DNA of 52,324 nucleotides from CAYZHV01 sp046541355 (GTDB lineage Bacteria; Spirochaetota; Spirochaetia; DSM-27196; Alkalispirochaetaceae): the NCBI GenBank assembly GCA_046541355.1, contig JBKHDM010000007.1, forward strand, positions 1 to 52,324. Direction: 5' to 3'. Positions 14,725-23,391 of the stretch are shown here, in pieces. A program made the position numbers and the translations under genes. Position 1 is the first letter of the stretch; every line of letters begins with the position of its first letter. The notes beneath the pieces are model-generated. The model saw only the letters and a program-made list of their open reading frames with translations. It did not search any database and had not been told where the DNA came from.

Positions 14725-15882
14725 TCAACTCCGGGGCAGGGAGAGTACGACCTCGAGCCCCCCGCGGTTGGCAAACTGCAGCCTGCCCCCGAGGTGCTCT
14801 GCCAGGGTGAGACAGATCTTGAGCCCGATGCCGCGCCGGCCTGTCCGCCCCGGTTCGATTTCCTGCGGAAGGCGCCCCTCATTGAGGGGGCGCAGAAACC
14901 CTTCGGGAAGACCTTCCCCGTTGTCATGGACAGTAAGCAGAAGCCGATCGGCGCTCTCCTGAGCCAGGCGCACCTCGATCTCACTCCCTCTCCCGTGTTC
15001 GCAGGCGTTACTGAGAAGGTTGCGAACCACAGCTTTTAGGGCAGGAGCGCTGGTGACCGCGGGAAGGGAGGCCGGAGCCTGGACTCGTATCTCTCGCGCT
15101 TTGGCAATCTGCACCTTTCGAGCGACCTCTGAAAGGAGCAACGGCAGCTCCACCTCCACCCGAGCTGCTTGGCCCGCGGCATGACCGCTTCGGGACCACA
15201 GGAGGATGTCCTGGAGGAGATCCGCTGATCGATCAGCACCGCCCTGGAGGAGGGAGACAGTCTTCAGAGCCGTGGCGGAATCGAGGAACTCCCAACTATC
15301 CCGCAACTGCGTGAGTCCCTCCGCGAGAGAGGTAAGAGTGGTGAGAACGTCATGGGAGATAACCGAGAGCATTGTCTCCTGCCACTCCCGGGACGCCTCT
15401 ATCGCTCGCTTGGAAGCGACCAGTTCCGTCACGTCTGAGACAAAACTCGCCACGTAGGAACGTCCCCCGTCGGTTATGAGGAACTTGGTCCTCTGCACGT
15501 AGCGATTCTCGGTGGAACCGGTGGGCGCGACACGGCCGTAGAGGGGTCGACCGTTGCGACGCACCGCCTCCTCGTCCTCCTGTCGCACCCGGCTCGCCAG
15601 AGCAACTCCCAGGAACTCCTCATCCCGTCGACCGAGCACCTCTTGAGCCGACAACTGGTAGAGCCGCTCCATCCGTCGATTCCAGAACTTGTAGACGAAA
15701 CCTTCTTCTACACTCTTCACGGATATGCCGATCGGAAGGGGTGAGGCGATCTCATTGAGACTTCGAACAACCGCGGGCAGCCCTCCAGCCGGGGCGGCTT
15801 GCGCCCGGAGGTCGGCCACTGTTTCCGGAACTTCTGTTGTTTTCACTCTTAGAGGGTCGTGGGAAGGAGCAGCTTCGCGCAA
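14725..15882 (-). CDS. Soluble PAS-domain sensor histidine kinase
   Basis: 385 aa, no membrane helices. A PAS domain (about residues 40-155: YKFWNRRMERLYQLSAQEVLGRRDEEFLG) is followed by a phospho-acceptor helix with ISHDV (H177) and a complete ATP-binding domain: N box RNLLSNACEHG, G1 HDNGEGLPEG, and GRRGIGLKICLTLAEHLGG. It should autophosphorylate in response to a cytoplasmic signal and pass the phosphate to a response regulator not present here. The start is an uncertain TTG at 15882; a GTG at 15846 is the alternative. The stop touches the stop of the convergent barrel gene. Confidence 0.9.
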   Translation of the reverse strand: MREAAPSHDPLRVKTTEVPETVADLRAQAAPAGGLPAVVRSLNEIASPLPIGISVKSVEEGFVYKFWNRRMERLYQLSAQEVLGRRDEEFLGVALASRVRQEDEEAVRRNGRPLYGRVAPTGSTENRYVQRTKFLITDGGRSYVASFVSDVTELVASKRAIEASREWQETMLSVISHDVLTTLTSLAEGLTQLRDSWEFLDSATALKTVSLLQGGADRSADLLQDILLWSRSGHAAGQAARVEVELPLLLSEVARKVQIAKAREIRVQAPASLPAVTSAPALKAVVRNLLSNACEHGRGSEIEVRLAQESADRLLLTVHDNGEGLPEGFLRPLNEGRLPQEIEPGRTGRRGIGLKICLTLAEHLGGRLQFANRGGLEVVLSLPRS

Positions 15883-15995
15883 TCAACCGTTTGGGCTAAA
15901 CCTCGGTGTCGAAGATTGCCTCATGAGAGCAGCGAGGCTATGGTGGGGGGTAAACACGTTGCGCCCCGGTTGGCTGGAGCCGAGGGCATCACGCC

Positions 15996-16913
15996 TCAGT
16001 AGAAGAGTCGAAACCTTACAGCGTAGCCGAGCAGCTGCACCGGCGTCTTTCTGTCGTCCCGGATCTCACTATTGTCCGAGCCGTAGTAGTCCAGGTAGAG
16101 ATCGATCGAGCCGGGTGATAGACCGTCGGGAACGATCCCGCGGAGTCGCACTCCGCCCTTGAGTGCGATGTTTCCGACGAAATCCCCCTCCTCCTCAAAT
16201 CGGGCGCTCCTTGCGATACCGAGTTCTCCGTCGCCTTCGAAGAAGAGTCCGACCCGCATCAGTTCATCCAGCTCAAAGCCCGGCCAATGCGCTCGAACAG
16301 CGGGCTGTGCCATCCATCGGGTTCTCGGGTCTTCGAGGCGACTCTCCCAGAAGTCGAAAATGTCGGAGTAGCCGAGGCGCAGTAGAGCCCGAAGCTCAAC
16401 CGGACCGATATGAAAGGGGTGTGGGGCAAACCCGATCTTGACTAGATCACTTGAAACCTCGCTGAAGTCACGACGAAAGGGGTGCTGGCTTGTACGACCG
16501 TACTCGGCGAGGAGATAGAGAGGACCCGCGTCCCAGGCTGCGAAAAAACCGTACTCGAACTGGACTGCGTTCATAAGCCACTGGAGTCTGGAGCCAGGGG
16601 TGCCCCCCTCATTGACGGGACCGTTCATGAGGTAGGTTCCATAGCTGAGGGATAAGGCGAAGCGAGGCGAGGCGACGAGGGTGTGTCCTGCCCGTCCGTT
16701 TATCTGAAAGGAGTCGTAACGACCGTCGAGGAGAGCCTGATTGGAGTAGATCGTCTCGGCGTAGCCCCCGGGCAGTATCTGTGTCCCCTGGTATGAGCGG
16801 AACAGCAGCGGGTTTATGATCTCCATCGGCTCATACCAGTCCCGGGCGGTGAGACCCTGGACAGAGAGGGCTGCCATCAGGAGCGCCAACGCAATATGCC
16901 GAATCCCGACCAT
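15996..16913 (-). CDS. Exported outer-membrane-like protein, unknown
   Basis: 305 aa from the ATG at 16913 (an upstream GTG at 16940 is possible). The signal peptide is VGIRHIALALLMAALSVQGLTA. The mature part has many alternating aromatic strands (FALSLSYGTYLMNG, LYLLAEYGRTS, IDLYLDYYGSDNSEI) and ends in YAVRFRLFY, a typical outer-membrane barrel terminus. No family is recognised. Ribosome binding sites are weak at both starts. It is read in the same direction as the histidine kinase, 113 bp upstream, and divergent from the YyaL-like gene. Confidence 0.65.
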   Translation of the reverse strand: MVGIRHIALALLMAALSVQGLTARDWYEPMEIINPLLFRSYQGTQILPGGYAETIYSNQALLDGRYDSFQINGRAGHTLVASPRFALSLSYGTYLMNGPVNEGGTPGSRLQWLMNAVQFEYGFFAAWDAGPLYLLAEYGRTSQHPFRRDFSEVSSDLVKIGFAPHPFHIGPVELRALLRLGYSDIFDFWESRLEDPRTRWMAQPAVRAHWPGFELDELMRVGLFFEGDGELGIARSARFEEEGDFVGNIALKGGVRLRGIVPDGLSPGSIDLYLDYYGSDNSEIRDDRKTPVQLLGYAVRFRLFY

Positions 16914-16973
16914 GTCGAGAATATAGTTGAAAGTTGACACCAGGGTAAGTGAAACGGTAGTTTTTGCGCACTA

Positions 16974-18818
16974 ATGATCAAACTAAACCGCAACAATCTT
17001 GACACGGCGCGATCTCCCTATCTTCGACAACACAGGGACAATCCGGTCCACTGGCAGGAGTGGAGTAGCGAGGTTCTCCGGGAGGCGGAAACGCGGAACA
17101 AGCCGCTGTTTGTCTCGGTAGGTTACTCGACCTGCCACTGGTGCCACGTCATGGCCCGGGAGGCGTTTTCCGACGAGAAAATCGCATCCTTCCTCAACGA
17201 GGCGTTCATACCGATCAAAGTGGACCGGGAGGAACGCCCGGATATCGACCAGTACCTGATGAACTTTCTTGTCGCCACCACCGGCGCCGGGGGATGGCCG
17301 ATGAACGCATTTCTCTCCCCCAAGGGAGCACCCTTTTTTGCCATGACCTACGCCCCGGTGGAACCGAAGCATCAGATGCCCGGCTTCCTCGAGATTCTCG
17401 AGCGGGTTCTCAGTTTCTATGAACAGAAGAAGGGGGAGTTGCGTCCCTACGAACCTGAAAGCTACGCCCGCCGGCGGGAGCAGGCGACGCAGGCAGGTTC
17501 CTACGACGTGGGAGTCGAGCAAATCCGAGTCGATCTGTATCGTCGCTACGACAACGAGCAGGGGGGGTTCGGGGACAACCAGAAGTTTCCCCCGCACTCT
17601 CAGCTTCTCTACCTGCTTTTCGACGGCGCCGCCTCCGGGGAGCGGGAGAGTCTCCGCCTCGCGGAGCAAACCCTCGATACGATTTGCCTCCGGGGTCTCC
17701 ACGACCACCTCGAGGGCGGCTTCTTTCGCTACTGCGTCGACAGAGAGTGGAGGATCCCGCACTTCGAGAAGATGCTCTACGATCAGGCGATGCTGCTTTG
17801 GTCCCTGAGCTGGGGCTACAGACTTCTGGAAAAGGATCTTTACCGCAACGCGATCGACCGGACCGTCCGCTTCCTGGACAGCCGTTTGGAGATCGACGGG
17901 CTCTACGCCTCAGGCCTCGATGCGGACACCAATCATCAAGAGGGGGCGACCTACCTCTGGGATGTGGAGGAGCTCAAGAGCGTGCTCACCGACGAGGAGC
18001 ACGACGCTTTTGCCCGACTCTTCGAGTCGAGCGAGAGCGGGAACTTCGAGGGCAAGCTCCACCTCGTGGCGATGTCCGACCCGTGGGAAAAGCGGGAAAA
18101 CCGGCAGATCCTCTCCAAGTTGCTTGACCGGCGCTCCCGGAGAGCGCAGCCGGAGCGGGACGACAAGATCCTCACCAGCTGGAACGCCCTGCTCGGCTGC
18201 GCCCTGCTGGAGGCGTACCGGGCTACGGGAGTTGAGGAGTACCGAAGCCGGGCGATACGCCTCCACGAGAGACTCCTCGAGGCGAACACAAGCTCCGAAG
18301 GAGTCTTCCACAGCTCGATGCGTGGTAGCGGGACCCAGGAGCAGGGGTTCTTGGAGGACTACGCATCCCTTTTACTTCTGGAGACCTATCTCCTCGAGGA
18401 GGGAGAACTGACTCTCGAGGAGCTCTCGCCCCGGGGGGAGTCGGTGCTCGAGTTTCGATCCGGACAGGAGTGGTTGAGTAACCGCGGGGAGGACTTCTTC
18501 ACCATACCCTCGGATCTTTTCGACTCACCCCTCCCGGCTCCCGCGTCGATTGCGGAACTCGGCGTCCTGCGCCGGCGCATGCTCGCCGAGGAGGAGTATG
18601 AGGAGCTGCCGCTCTCCCGTCCTTTCCTCTCCGATTTTTACAACCTCGCCGCCCGCTTCTCCGCGGGAGAGGTGTATCTGGTTAAAACCCCGGAGCTGCT
18701 GCCCTGGCAGGAGCTGCCCTTCCCGGCTATCCGGGGCCGGGCACCCCGGGCGAACTACTGTTTTCGTGGAGTCTGCTACTTTGGCGTGCCAAAACCTGAT
18801 GGATCACCGTCGCCTTGA
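16974..18818 (+). CDS. YyaL/DUF255 protein: thioredoxin fold plus six-hairpin domain
   Basis: 614 aa. The opening NRNNLDTARSPYLRQHRDNPVHWQEW and FVSVGYSTCHWCHVM (C54 and C57) are diagnostic of the YyaL/SPATA20 family, in which a thioredoxin-like domain is followed by an alpha/alpha barrel resembling N-acylglucosamine epimerase. EGGFFRYCVDREWRIPHFEKMLYDQA and SGLDADTNHQEGATYLWDVEEL are family blocks. At 614 aa it is slightly shorter than the usual 650-700. The biochemical role is not established. The ATG has no obvious ribosome binding site, and the divergent promoter region is only 60 bp. Confidence 0.9.
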   Translation: MIKLNRNNLDTARSPYLRQHRDNPVHWQEWSSEVLREAETRNKPLFVSVGYSTCHWCHVMAREAFSDEKIASFLNEAFIPIKVDREERPDIDQYLMNFLVATTGAGGWPMNAFLSPKGAPFFAMTYAPVEPKHQMPGFLEILERVLSFYEQKKGELRPYEPESYARRREQATQAGSYDVGVEQIRVDLYRRYDNEQGGFGDNQKFPPHSQLLYLLFDGAASGERESLRLAEQTLDTICLRGLHDHLEGGFFRYCVDREWRIPHFEKMLYDQAMLLWSLSWGYRLLEKDLYRNAIDRTVRFLDSRLEIDGLYASGLDADTNHQEGATYLWDVEELKSVLTDEEHDAFARLFESSESGNFEGKLHLVAMSDPWEKRENRQILSKLLDRRSRRAQPERDDKILTSWNALLGCALLEAYRATGVEEYRSRAIRLHERLLEANTSSEGVFHSSMRGSGTQEQGFLEDYASLLLLETYLLEEGELTLEELSPRGESVLEFRSGQEWLSNRGEDFFTIPSDLFDSPLPAPASIAELGVLRRRMLAEEEYEELPLSRPFLSDFYNLAARFSAGEVYLVKTPELLPWQELPFPAIRGRAPRANYCFRGVCYFGVPKPDGSPSP

Positions 18819-18894
18819 TATACTCTTTCCAGGATGGCGACGCCGGCGGCAGCTGCCCTCTGTCCACGGACTGCTGGTCCCGAAGGTATAAGAC

Positions 18895-19746
18895 ATGACA
18901 AAAACGAGTGGCAGAAGGGGCCCGATGCCTTTAACAAACGATGGAACGCTCTCGATCTGCTTTGTCGGGGTCGGCAGCGCCTTTAGCCGCAGAAACTACC
19001 AGAGCAACTTTCTTATCGTTAAGGGTGACACCCACCTGCTTGTCGACTGTGGAACCCAGGCGAGCCGCGGTCTCGCCGATCTGGGCCTCTCGGTTCTCGA
19101 CATCGACAACGTGCTGATCACCCACTCCCATGCCGATCACATTGGCGGTCTCGAAGAGCTGATGCTCATGAACCGTTACGTCAAACAGCGAAAACCACGC
19201 ATTCTGATAAACCGATCCTACCAGAAAATTCTCTGGTCCCAGAGTCTCCGAGGGGGCTGCGAAATGAACGAGATCCACTCAGGCAGGGGACTCGGGTTCG
19301 AGGATTACTGGGAGATCCAGCGGCCGGAAAAGGAGCACTCCCGCGGGCGAGAGACGGAGGTCTACAATCTCGGAGAGCTCACGATCCGCACCTTCCGCAC
19401 ACGACACTATCCGCAACAGGCGAAACGGTGGAATGAGGCGATGTACAGCGTCGGAGTTGTTATCGATGACCGTGTCATTGTAAGCGGGGATACCCAGTTC
19501 GACGCAGACCTGCTCACCGAGTACGCCGACCAATATCCGATCGAGCGGATCTTTCAGGACGCACAGTTCTTTACAGGAGGCATCCACGCCTCCCTCGAGG
19601 AGCTCGAGAGCCTGCCTGAGTCCATACGGGCAATGATGCATCTCTACCATTACGGGGACAATTTCGAAGAGAAGCGACAGGCGGTTGCCCAGGGCGGTTT
19701 TAAGGGGTTTGCTGAACTCCACAAGGTCTACCGCTTCCCGCTGTGA
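18895..19746 (+). CDS. Metallo-beta-lactamase-fold hydrolase
   Basis: 283 aa. The metal ligands are in place: HSHADH (HxHxDH) at about residue 79, the His of RTRHYP, the Asp of SGDTQFD, and a C-terminal HLYHYGD. The layout resembles RNase Z/arylsulfatase-type hydrolases, with a single active-site set and no signal peptide. The substrate cannot be told. The start is the ATG at 18895 with GAAGG upstream; an ATG twelve codons in, behind AGAAGGGG, is equally possible. The stop is followed at 5 bp by inverted-repeat element copy 3. Confidence 0.8.
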   Translation: MTKTSGRRGPMPLTNDGTLSICFVGVGSAFSRRNYQSNFLIVKGDTHLLVDCGTQASRGLADLGLSVLDIDNVLITHSHADHIGGLEELMLMNRYVKQRKPRILINRSYQKILWSQSLRGGCEMNEIHSGRGLGFEDYWEIQRPEKEHSRGRETEVYNLGELTIRTFRTRHYPQQAKRWNEAMYSVGVVIDDRVIVSGDTQFDADLLTEYADQYPIERIFQDAQFFTGGIHASLEELESLPESIRAMMHLYHYGDNFEEKRQAVAQGGFKGFAELHKVYRFPL

Positions 19747-19751
19747 GTCCT

Positions 19752-19914
19752 TACTGTCCTCCACCCTGGGGATATCGAGACCGTAACTCCTGTTCTTGAA
19801 TCGAATTACCGGCGATATGATCGGGATACGGCCACGCCGGCCGCGAACAGTATCCCTAACTGCAGCACCTGTGGTGAGTTAATCCGTTAGTCATCCCCAG
19901 GGTGGAGGACAGTA
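19752..19914. mobile_element. MITE-like inverted-repeat element, copy 3 (163 bp)
   Basis: The best-preserved copy: its 22-bp ends (19752-19773 and 19893-19914) are perfect inverted repeats, TA outermost on both sides. CGTAACTCC just inside the left repeat is shared with copy 4. The right repeat is translated as the last seven residues (YCPPPWG) of the lipid kinase gene, and its inner edge gives the T of the stop codon. Confidence 0.88.
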
Positions 19915-20940
19915 ACCCTCACCTCTCTCGAGGGCGATGACCGAGCTCTCCTCCACCGAAAGCGTCACAGGAAAGTCCTCAGCCCGGAGCCAGAACGCCT
20001 CTCCGTCGCACTGCGCCGGTATCCGCCGGTGGTATCGGATTGTTGCAGACCTCACTGTGGCCATCGTTGTCTTGCGGTCCCGGATATGGCGACCGGCGTA
20101 GAAGCGCCGCTTCAAAATCACTTTCTTGCCGATATGCCCTCGCTCGATAGCACAGAGGTTGCGCCGGTCCGGGAGTACTCTCATCTGGTTGCCGTACGTC
20201 CGGGGTGCTCCGGCGCCTACCGCTACAAGCATAAAGCGCCCGGTGAGCTCACCTCCCTTCCCTGGCCCGGAATACTCGATCTCCATCTCCCCTGCTCCGA
20301 TGAGCTGCTCGTAGAAGAGCACCGAAACGTCTGCGATCCTTCGGTAGATGTCTCCCGGGACAATCTTTCGAAACCTGTTGGTGAGGTCGGTGATGAGGGC
20401 GTCCACACCGAGAGAGGCGATGTTGTACGCTCTACGCTCTGAGCCGAGGCGGGTTCGCACCACAACCGAAGCGGCGGGACAAAAGACCGGCTCCCCCCGG
20501 AGCCGCTCAATGAGTCCGGAAATTGTCACGCTATCCGCGGCGTCGTTTCCTGTGCCCAGGGGCCAGCGGATCACCCGCACCGGCAGCCCCTGCCGCGCCC
20601 AGGGCTCGGCGGTTTCGAGGACCTCCGCGTGGGTTCCGTCACCGCCACAGCTTGCGACCAGCAACCCGCGGTGATGTCGAGACTCCTCGAGACACAGAGC
20701 ATCGAGGAGCCCTCGTAGCTGCCCGGGAAAGTGGGAGGAAAGAAGGGTATAGCCCCGGGGAGCAAGCGGCCCGGCGCACTCGAGCTCGCGAACAACCTTT
20801 CGCCGCTCCTCGGCGGTGGAGAGCCGCCCCGCGGTCGGGTTCAACGCGATCACCAGCCCGCTGTTCCCGGCGAGAGGCGCGCAGCACTCAGCGATCCGGG
20901 CGAGAATCGTTCCTGTAAGGGTGGTTTCCCCCCGACTCAC
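19891..20940 (-). CDS. Diacylglycerol-kinase-family lipid kinase with element-derived C-terminus
   Basis: 349 aa. The catalytic fold of the DAGK/sphingosine-kinase family is clear: LVIALNPTAGR at the start, SCGGDGTHAEVLE and PLGTGNDAADS for nucleotide binding, then the beta-sandwich lipid-binding half (GKKVILKRRFYAGRHI, CDGEAFWLRAEDFPV). It should phosphorylate a membrane lipid such as diacylglycerol. The GTG start overlaps the HAD gene stop (GTGA), so it is the last gene of the gpmA operon. The final seven codons and the stop come from inverted-repeat element copy 3, so the original end has been replaced; the fold itself appears complete. Confidence 0.88.
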   Translation of the reverse strand: MSRGETTLTGTILARIAECCAPLAGNSGLVIALNPTAGRLSTAEERRKVVRELECAGPLAPRGYTLLSSHFPGQLRGLLDALCLEESRHHRGLLVASCGGDGTHAEVLETAEPWARQGLPVRVIRWPLGTGNDAADSVTISGLIERLRGEPVFCPAASVVVRTRLGSERRAYNIASLGVDALITDLTNRFRKIVPGDIYRRIADVSVLFYEQLIGAGEMEIEYSGPGKGGELTGRFMLVAVGAGAPRTYGNQMRVLPDRRNLCAIERGHIGKKVILKRRFYAGRHIRDRKTTMATVRSATIRYHRRIPAQCDGEAFWLRAEDFPVTLSVEESSVIALERGEGYCPPPWG

Positions 20941-21596
20941 CCGAGGCTGTCGGTCGCCACCGCCTCCAGGAGTGCGAGGAGGTCCTTTCGCCCCTCGACG
21001 AGAGCCCCCGCACCACCGAGCTCGACAATCGGCTCCAGGTCGATCTCGTATCGGTCGCCGATTGCCAGGATCTCTGCCGGGGGGAGCGCGAGAAACTCGA
21101 GGGCGATTTCGAAGGGGCGAGGATCGGGCTTCGACGCCCCGGCGGTGTCCAGACCACTGACCACGGGAATGAGGTCGCCCACCCCGAGAGTCTCGAGCGT
21201 CCGTCTGCCGAGGCTGATCGGGTTGTTCGTGACGGCGCACAGAGCAAGATGAGAAACCCCCGCCAGAGCGTCACGCAACTCGCGGTCCTCCACGAGGTAC
21301 TCCTCGGGATTGAGCAGCTCCTCGCGCCACGCCACACTCACCTCGACCGGTATCCCGTAGTGAGCGGCAAAGGTCGTCCCGAGGGAGGGGCGCCGCCCTC
21401 CGGAGCTTACAGACTCATCGCGCCGTTTCTGTTCAACCTCTGCTATCATCTCCTCCTCTTCCCGGCCGAGCTCCCGCGCAAGGCGACGAATAAGGATGAG
21501 AACCTGATCCTCGAGGTAGTCAGGATGATCGTAGAGCGTTCCGTCGATATCGAAGAGCAGACCCTGGGGGGAACGGGAGAAATTATGGAGCCGCAC
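20937..21596 (-). CDS. HAD-superfamily phosphatase
   Basis: 219 aa from the GTG at 21596. HAD motifs: LLFDIDGTLYD (nucleophile Asp and acid Asp), AVTNNP (motif II), SKPDPRPFEIALE (motif III Lys), and IGDRYEIDLEPI (motif IV). A helical cap lies between motifs I and II, as in phosphoglycolate-phosphatase-like enzymes. The substrate is unknown. The start is uncertain: GGGAGG overlaps the GTG itself, and the frame stays open upstream inside the CYTH gene. It overlaps the lipid kinase gene by 4 bp and follows CYTH by 4 bp. Confidence 0.85.
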   Translation of the reverse strand: MRLHNFSRSPQGLLFDIDGTLYDHPDYLEDQVLILIRRLARELGREEEEMIAEVEQKRRDESVSSGGRRPSLGTTFAAHYGIPVEVSVAWREELLNPEEYLVEDRELRDALAGVSHLALCAVTNNPISLGRRTLETLGVGDLIPVVSGLDTAGASKPDPRPFEIALEFLALPPAEILAIGDRYEIDLEPIVELGGAGALVEGRKDLLALLEAVATDSLG

Positions 21597-21600
21597 CTCC

Positions 21601-22155
21601 CTACCGTCCCCCCTCGCCGTTGCGCTCCTCGAGCAGACGCATGTAGGGACGAGTCTCGATCGCATCATCCAAGATGTCGAAGGATGAGAGCGTTTCCCTT
21701 ACCCGCCGCTTAGCCGCAGCTTGAGCGGCCTCGTCCGCGGAGGAATCCACGAGGATCTCGACTTCGAGAAAGTGCCCCAACCCGTCCACATCCGAAAGCT
21801 CGAGAAGGAGCTCGTCGAGGCGGTAGGCAACGCCGGTTTTTCGTTTCCGAACGCGTTCGTTCAGGCCGAGTCGCAGAAGGAGCGTCTCCATCGCCGCAGG
21901 GTCACCGATGGAGAACTCCCACTCCCGGTTGTGCTCGACGCCGTCGATGGTCTGCCGCTCTTTGAAGGTACAAACACTGGTCTCGTCCTCCTGGCGGATC
22001 CGCACCGTCACCGGCTGCCCCCGATAGCTCGCCTCGCCCTCGAAGTAGAGATCCCTCTTTTCGAAGTGGCGCAGGAAGGTTGCCCGCTGGTCGAGCTTCT
22101 TCTGGAGCTCCACCGGGTCCCTCACCCACGCCTTAACCTCGATTTCGTAGCTCAC
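21601..22155 (-). CDS. CYTH-domain protein (class IV cyclase / triphosphatase family)
   Basis: 184 aa, the length of one CYTH domain. The signature EIEVK (ExExK) is at residues 4-8, followed by the paired basic and acidic strands of the triphosphate tunnel (VRIRQED, CTFKERQ, REWEFSI, VRKRKTG, LELSDVDGLGHFLEVEI). Members act on triphosphates, as adenylate cyclases, thiamine triphosphatases or tripolyphosphatases; which applies here cannot be decided. The GTG start shares one base with the gpmA stop (TAGTG) and is preceded by AAAGGGAAG. Confidence 0.85.
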   Translation of the reverse strand: MSYEIEVKAWVRDPVELQKKLDQRATFLRHFEKRDLYFEGEASYRGQPVTVRIRQEDETSVCTFKERQTIDGVEHNREWEFSIGDPAAMETLLLRLGLNERVRKRKTGVAYRLDELLLELSDVDGLGHFLEVEILVDSSADEAAQAAAKRRVRETLSSFDILDDAIETRPYMRLLEERNGEGGR

Positions 22156-22901
22156 TACTTCCCTTTGGCCTGATTCGCAACCGCTTCGGCCGCTTTCTCT
22201 ACCGCCTCGGGGTCACCGAGATAATAGTGCTTGATCGGTTTGAGATCACCGTCGAGCTCGTAGACCAGAGGCACGCCGGTGGGAATATTCAGGCCCGGGA
22301 TCTCGTCGTCACTGATGTTGTCCAGATATTTTACCAGAGCCCTGAGGCTGTTACCGTGGGCGGCGACGACAACGCGCTTTCCGCTCTTGATCGTCGGTCC
22401 GATCTCCTCGTGCCAGTAGGGAAGAAACCGGTCGACCGTATCCTTGAGACACTCGGTCCGGGGCAGCTCCCCGTCCGCAAGGTCCGAGTACCTTGGGTCC
22501 CGACCGGGAAAACGCTCGTCCTTCTCCTCGAGGGCCGGCGGTGGTACATCATAACTGCGTCGCCAGAGGTGAACCTGATCCTTTCCGTGACGCTCGGCGG
22601 TTTCCGCCTTGTTAAGCCCCTGGAGGGCACCGTAGTGCCGCTCATTGAGACGCCAGTTCTTGATGACCGGTATCCAGAGCAACTCCATCTCCTCCAGGGC
22701 GAGGTTGAGGGTCTTGATCGCCCGCTTGAGAACAGAGGTAAAGGCGAGATCGAAGGTGAAACCTTCGGCCTTGAGGATCTGTCCGGCACTCCGGGCCTCC
22801 TCCACTCCCTTCTCCGAGAGGTCCACGTCGGTCCATCCCGTAAAGCGATTCTCCTTATTCCAGACACTTTCGCCGTGTCGAAGTAACACCACTTTGTACA
22901 T
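22155..22901 (-). CDS. gpmA: 2,3-bisphosphoglycerate-dependent phosphoglycerate mutase
   Basis: 248 aa, the usual GpmA length. VLLRHGESVWNKENRFTGWTDVDLSEKG holds the catalytic phospho-His, followed by RLNERHYGALQGLNKAETAE and VVVAAHGNSLRALVKYL. It interconverts 3- and 2-phosphoglycerate in glycolysis. The ATG has GAGGAGGTG upstream, and a good promoter lies just before it. First gene of the operon gpmA-CYTH-HAD-lipid kinase, all overlapping or within 4 bp. Confidence 0.97.
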   Translation of the reverse strand: MYKVVLLRHGESVWNKENRFTGWTDVDLSEKGVEEARSAGQILKAEGFTFDLAFTSVLKRAIKTLNLALEEMELLWIPVIKNWRLNERHYGALQGLNKAETAERHGKDQVHLWRRSYDVPPPALEEKDERFPGRDPRYSDLADGELPRTECLKDTVDRFLPYWHEEIGPTIKSGKRVVVAAHGNSLRALVKYLDNISDDEIPGLNIPTGVPLVYELDGDLKPIKHYYLGDPEAVEKAAEAVANQAKGK

Positions 22902-22926
22902 CTCAGCACCTCCTCGTCATCTTCGC

Positions 22927-22955
22927 AGGGTAGCCAAAAGGGCGGGAGAGGTCAA
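22927..22955 (-). promoter_or_regulatory. Promoter of gpmA
   Basis: TTGACC (22955-22950), 17-bp spacer, TACCCT (22932-22927) on the minus strand, ahead of the strong ribosome binding site. The same -35 with a TANNNT -10 recurs before bmp, sufS and the tRNA. Confidence 0.5.
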
Positions 22956-22968
22956 TGAACCGAACAGG

Positions 22969-23391
22969 TCAGGTATCGAGGGCGGTGCGGGCGCAGTCGA
23001 AAGCGAGGAGAACGCAGCCTCGACGGGCCGGATACTCCCGGACGATGGAGAGGCTCTCCAGGGAGGAGGGTTCCTCCGGCGGCAGGTCTCCCTCGCCGGT
23101 TAGATACGCGTGCCACTCGTTTATCAGGGTGGAAGCTTCAGATTCGGTGAGCCCCTCGAGGGTTCTGCAGAGCAGTTCGGCGGAGGCAAGAGCGAGGGCG
23201 CAGGCGGCTCCGGAGTAACGGGCTTCACTGATTCTACCCTCCCTCTCTCGCAGATAGAGGGTGAGGGTATCCCCGCAGCTGCGTATCTCCTTTCCCGCGG
23301 AGTACCAGGAGTCCCCGGACGGCGGCTCGGACACCCGGGCTCCCGGGGACCGGGCGAGCTCCATGAGCTCACGTTGCCGAGGGTCGATCAT
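22969..23391 (-). CDS. sufU: SufU-type iron-sulfur scaffold / sulfur-transfer protein
   Basis: 140 aa. The three Cys of the SufU/NifU-N family are present in order: SCGDTL, SGAACALALASAELL and RRGCVLLAFDC. SufU accepts sulfur from the SufS cysteine desulfurase and feeds Fe-S cluster assembly. Its ATG overlaps the sufS stop by 4 bp (ATGA), and sufS-sufU form a two-gene unit. SufB, SufC and SufD are not in the window. RRGC replaces the more usual R-x-KC around the last Cys. Confidence 0.88.
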   Translation of the reverse strand: MIDPRQRELMELARSPGARVSEPPSGDSWYSAGKEIRSCGDTLTLYLREREGRISEARYSGAACALALASAELLCRTLEGLTESEASTLINEWHAYLTGEGDLPPEEPSSLESLSIVREYPARRGCVLLAFDCARTALDT

